The notes beneath the pieces are model-generated. The model was not told the origin of the DNA. It saw only the letters and a list, made by a program, of their open reading frames with translations, and did no database searches. 64,000 nucleotides of DNA, from contig NZ_JHYD01000003.1 of the NCBI RefSeq assembly GCF_000621505.1, positions 1 to 64,000 on the forward strand, written 5' to 3'. The position numbers and the translations under genes were made by a program. The DNA comes from Ruminiclostridium cellobioparum DSM 1351 = ATCC 15832 (GTDB taxonomy: Bacteria > Bacillota > Clostridia > Acetivibrionales > DSM-1351). Positions 61,362 to 64,000 of the stretch are shown here, piece by piece. Each line of letters opens with the position of its first letter. Positions within the stretch are counted from its first letter, which is position 1.

Positions 61362-62142
61362 TGTAGGCTCAGTGAGCACTGATGCGGTATTAATAGGCGA
61401 ACGGGGAGAACTTTGTGCATACTCCATTGTAAAAAGCGGATTTGATCATAAGTATGCCATTAACCAGGCAATTGAGGAAGTATGCCATAAATCAGGCATA
61501 CAAAGGGAAGATGTGAAGGGAATTGTAGGTACAGGCTATGGAAGACGCAATGTTCCGGATGCTCTAAAGGCTATAACCGAAATTTCATGCCATGCGATGG
61601 GAATACACAGTATATTTCCGGAGGTGCGTACAGTCATTGATATAGGCGGACAGGACAGTAAAGTTATTCGCATAACGGATAATGGTTTTGTAGATACATT
61701 TGTTATGAATGACAAATGTGCAGCTGGAACAGGAAGGTTCCTGGAGGTTATGGCACAAGCAATGGGTATCGGGGTAGATGAATTGGGGATGCTGTCTAAA
61801 AAATCAAAGAAAGTGCAGCCAATCAGCAGTATATGTACCGTATTTGCGGAATCGGAAGTAATTTCTAGGGTTGCTGAGGGCAGCAAAAAAGAGGATATTA
61901 TTGCGGGAATACACCGGGCGATTGGCGAGAGGCTAATGGGAATGGTGTCCACAATCGGTATAAGGACTCCCATTGCAATTACGGGAGGCGTAGCGAAAAA
62001 TTCAGGTGTGGTAAAAGCAATTTCAAGCTTTGTGGGAGGTATTCCTCTTGTTCCTGATGAACCTCAGATAATCGGAGCGTTGGGTGCAGCTATCTATGCA
62101 ATGAATAATATTAACAGCAGTCTTGAGGTATGTAATGGATAG
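61345..62142 (+). CDS. ATP-dependent activator of 2-hydroxyacyl-CoA dehydratase (HgdC-like)
   Basis: A 265-residue ASKHA-fold ATPase. Motifs: GVDVGSVSTDAVL, GTGYGRRNVPDA, DIGGQDSKVI, NDKCAAGTGRFLE (Cys125) and SSICTVFAESEVIS (Cys164). The two Cys of the homodimer bind one [4Fe-4S] cluster. ITGGVAKNSGVV completes the nucleotide site. It injects an energised electron into the dehydratase at the cost of ATP. The TTG start has GGGAGGG six bases ahead and lies inside the end of the fused dehydratase gene, a 17-base overlap. Confidence 0.94.
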   Translation: MYLGVDVGSVSTDAVLIGERGELCAYSIVKSGFDHKYAINQAIEEVCHKSGIQREDVKGIVGTGYGRRNVPDALKAITEISCHAMGIHSIFPEVRTVIDIGGQDSKVIRITDNGFVDTFVMNDKCAAGTGRFLEVMAQAMGIGVDELGMLSKKSKKVQPISSICTVFAESEVISRVAEGSKKEDIIAGIHRAIGERLMGMVSTIGIRTPIAITGGVAKNSGVVKAISSFVGGIPLVPDEPQIIGALGAAIYAMNNINSSLEVCNG

Positions 62143-62824
62143 CAGAAAAGTATGCATAGGGTGGTATTGTCCATTTGTATATCCTGCAATTACTAATGCC
62201 CCTCATATCGACCTGAAACAAATTTCCTTCGGACAGGAGCAAAATATCAGTTTCGCATCTACTAAGCTATGCAGAAAGCTTTCGGCTGTGAAGAAGGAAA
62301 TAACAAACGGAGCCCTTGATGGGATTATTATGGTAAATTGCTGCAATCTTGCATGGCATATGTATGACTTGTTTGTTAAGGAGTATGAGCAGTTACCTGT
62401 GTTTTTGCTTGAAATACCTAGAAAAAATGATGAGAGCTGCAAAAAAATTATATTAAGACAATATGTACTTTTGGAAGAATGGCTTTTAAATTTGAATAAC
62501 ACAAGTCGCTTTATGGGGAATAAAAGCATTTCCGAAAATAATTACAATATGCTTTTGAATAATAATGAGAGCTTAAGTAGGATTGCGGAGCAAAAGTCGG
62601 ACTGGTGCTGCCTGCCTTATGACTTTAATGAGGCTCTTCCTGCTGACCGAATGTTGAGTAATTTATTGAAAGAAAATATATGTCCGCGTTTAATATCGGA
62701 AGATTACCGCAAATGTCCGGAAGGTACTGGAAATAGCCTTTTAGCTTGTAATGGGATGGAACCGGATAAGTTCTGTTTAATAAAAAGCTATTTATCTGCG
62801 AAGCAGGTAAAAGGAGAGCTTTAG
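62135..62824 (+). CDS. stand-alone dehydratase subunit, N-terminal type
   Basis: A 229-residue protein whose first 130 residues parallel the first unit of the fused dehydratase (GWYCPFVYPAITNAPHIDLKQISF versus GYLCSYFPKKAIENLGFETIAF; GALDGIIMVNCCNLAWHMYDL versus KLDGIVLFNCCNAMQRLYDW). The remaining part is short and diverged, with CCLPYDF and ICPRL. Together with the next gene it forms a split version of the same two-unit enzyme. The ATG at 62135 lies inside the activator gene. It would work with the same activator. Confidence 0.75.
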   Translation: MDSRKVCIGWYCPFVYPAITNAPHIDLKQISFGQEQNISFASTKLCRKLSAVKKEITNGALDGIIMVNCCNLAWHMYDLFVKEYEQLPVFLLEIPRKNDESCKKIILRQYVLLEEWLLNLNNTSRFMGNKSISENNYNMLLNNNESLSRIAEQKSDWCCLPYDFNEALPADRMLSNLLKENICPRLISEDYRKCPEGTGNSLLACNGMEPDKFCLIKSYLSAKQVKGEL

Positions 62825-62858
62825 TATACAAATAAGCAATATGTTGAGGAAAGAGCGA

Positions 62859-64000
62859 ATGAATAATAGCTTCAGGCATAAGATGGATTTATCTATACGG
62901 TTTATGGTGTCCAGAAAGGAATTGGACATTGCAGCATATTTAAAGGAGCAATTATCGGTTCTTGATGATATATTGCTGGGAAAGCCGTACCTTGCCGTGA
63001 CCTTTTATGTTCCCGGAGAACTTTTGGCTTTGTTTGATGTAACCGCACTTTATATGGAAAGAATAGCAGGCTTTGGGGCTGCAAACCGAATCTGCACTTC
63101 GCTGGAGACATACAGGGGAATGACCGGGTTTCCATATTACGGCTGTTCCTACCAGCTGCTGTTCGATTATATGATTAATTCGGGGATCCTTCCGAAGCCA
63201 TACGGTTTTGTTGCTGCCAGCTTTGCCTGCGATGATGCGTGGTCATATTGCAGATATGCATCTGGCAAGTATGGAATACCGTTTTACTTTATGGATGTCC
63301 TAAATGGCTGCGACGTAAATTCTTCCGAATATCTGGCTGCACAGCTGAAAGAGCTTTATACAGAGCTGCAATCGGTTTTTCCTCAGGTATTATCTGTTGA
63401 AGAGGTTGTAGATGCATCCAATAAGGCCATTTCATCTAAAAGCAGGATTGATGAATTACGATTCAAGTATCCCGGTATTATGAACAGTACTCAGGCATTT
63501 AAGATGTTTACCATATACAATGACCTGGGAAGAAAAGAGGCTGTCAGCGTATTAAATCAGACTCTGGACGACTTGCAGCAGAAGGTAGTTACATATGCAT
63601 ATAATAATGAACCAAGGGTTTTATGGCTTGGTATCCTTCCATTATACAAAAACAGTATAATTCAAGAAATAGAAAAAAAATATAAATGCAGGATTGTCTA
63701 TGAAGAGCTTTATAGCTTTCCTCACGAACAGCTCAGTGTTAAAAGCTTTTTTAATGATTTGGCCAAACGTATAGAGAAAAATTTATTCTATACGCCCGAA
63801 AAACGGATGGAAGCAATTATCAGTTTAATAGATAAATTGGAAATTGACGGTATCATACACTTTTCTCAAAATAATTGCAGATTTCTTCCTCCACAGGTAC
63901 CCCTCCTCCAGAGAAAGTTATCTGAACTGGGAATACCTTTTGTGGAAGTGCGCGGTGATGCTGTTGAACCAGAGTGCTTTAATGAAAATGAGTTCTTTAA
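62859..64000 (+). CDS. stand-alone dehydratase subunit, C-terminal type (cut by window edge)
   Basis: At least 380 residues, open to the right edge. It starts MNNSFRHKMDLSIRFMVSRK and parallels the second unit of the fused dehydratase. YLAVTFYVPGELLALFDVTALYMERIAG, FPYYGCSYQLLFDYMINSGILPKPYGF and AASFACDDAWSYC keep the Cys ligands (GCSY, FACDD). Later, RVLWLGILPLYKNSIIQEIEKKYKCRIVYEELYS matches the fused protein's WIHFAPLYNNSIMEYLEKELDCW. GAGGAAAG precedes the ATG; ATG 62841 in frame is an alternative. The cluster evidently continues beyond the window. Confidence 0.88.
   Translation, partial: MNNSFRHKMDLSIRFMVSRKELDIAAYLKEQLSVLDDILLGKPYLAVTFYVPGELLALFDVTALYMERIAGFGAANRICTSLETYRGMTGFPYYGCSYQLLFDYMINSGILPKPYGFVAASFACDDAWSYCRYASGKYGIPFYFMDVLNGCDVNSSEYLAAQLKELYTELQSVFPQVLSVEEVVDASNKAISSKSRIDELRFKYPGIMNSTQAFKMFTIYNDLGRKEAVSVLNQTLDDLQQKVVTYAYNNEPRVLWLGILPLYKNSIIQEIEKKYKCRIVYEELYSFPHEQLSVKSFFNDLAKRIEKNLFYTPEKRMEAIISLIDKLEIDGIIHFSQNNCRFLPPQVPLLQRKLSELGIPFVEVRGDAVEPECFNENEFF

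Noticed and set aside
59202-62824. Interpreting the dehydratase genes as amino-acid fermentation genes unrelated to the cluster
   Set aside because: The gene spacing (3-base gap, 17- and 8-base overlaps) ties them to the radical SAM genes. No CoA-transferase or acyl-CoA dehydrogenase of a fermentation operon is seen, although the right flank is outside the window.

Overview
The window reads as the chromosome of an AT-rich, spore-former-type Clostridia. The evidence is strong AGGAGG ribosome sites, frequent TTG/GTG starts, a YesM/YesN two-component pair beside a sugar ABC importer, a sufCBDSU cluster, and extensive anaerobic enzymology (ATP-driven 2-hydroxyacyl-CoA dehydratases, B12/radical SAM enzymes). 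A cellulolytic Ruminiclostridium-like organism would fit, but the genus is an inference from gene style.

Region 1 (about 0.3-10.3 kb) is an RNA-repair island. It has two RtcB-type RNA ligases (321-1436 on -, 9078-10262 on +), two RlaP-like nucleotidyltransferases (1873-3678 on -), a pair of WYL-domain regulators, a low-molecular-weight phosphatase-like protein and a bacterial slipin. Between the phosphatase gene and the slipin-rtcB pair lies about 590 bp without a credible gene. It carries tRNA-mimicking pieces, one with D-arm and T-arm but no anticodon arm, and a run of strong hairpins. A dyad-symmetric box (TTGCAAAC-N5-GTCTGTAA) followed exactly 18 bp later by TATACT occurs twice: upstream of the 193-aa orphan gene at 3916 and upstream of the tRNA-like/slipin/rtcB unit. 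This looks like a shared activator-dependent promoter.

Region 2 (10.4-19.7 kb) is accessory. It holds a run of unrelated small or zinc-ribbon proteins that resembles an immunity-gene array, a tRNA-Ala(GGC)-like sequence with an abnormal 5' half and encoded CCA, an IS1182-type insertion sequence, divergent Xre repressors with twin operators, an alpha/beta hydrolase and a small Cys-rich ORF.

Region 3 (19.8-29.7 kb) is a galactoside utilisation locus: YesM-type kinase, YesN-type regulator, lipoprotein binding protein, two permeases, a convergent AraC regulator and a GH42 beta-galactosidase.

Region 4 (29.85-35.5 kb) is a GC-richer suf block (MarR-type regulator, sufC, B, D, S, U) bracketed by two long perfect hairpins of similar design. 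It is followed by a DUF421 membrane protein, remnants of a serine recombinase, AraC regulators, a transglutaminase-like protein, an ankyrin protein and a YciI protein.

Region 5 (about 41.3-64 kb, running off the right edge) ends in a dense, co-directional, probably operonic biosynthetic cluster. It encodes a PEP-utilising (rifampin-phosphotransferase-like) enzyme, two ACPs, two complete ketosynthases, a chain-length-factor-like and a half-length ketosynthase, a thiolase lacking two catalytic residues, a FabZ-type dehydratase, an SDR, two NHL propellers (one fused to a GGDEF-like domain), three paralogous radical SAM enzymes, and two sets of 2-hydroxyacyl-CoA dehydratase/benzoyl-CoA reductase-type subunits with their ATP-dependent activator. 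I know of no described product for this combination. It is the strongest candidate here for an undescribed biosynthetic system, and the tRNA-mimic-bearing RNA-repair island is the strongest candidate regulatory/defence-type system.
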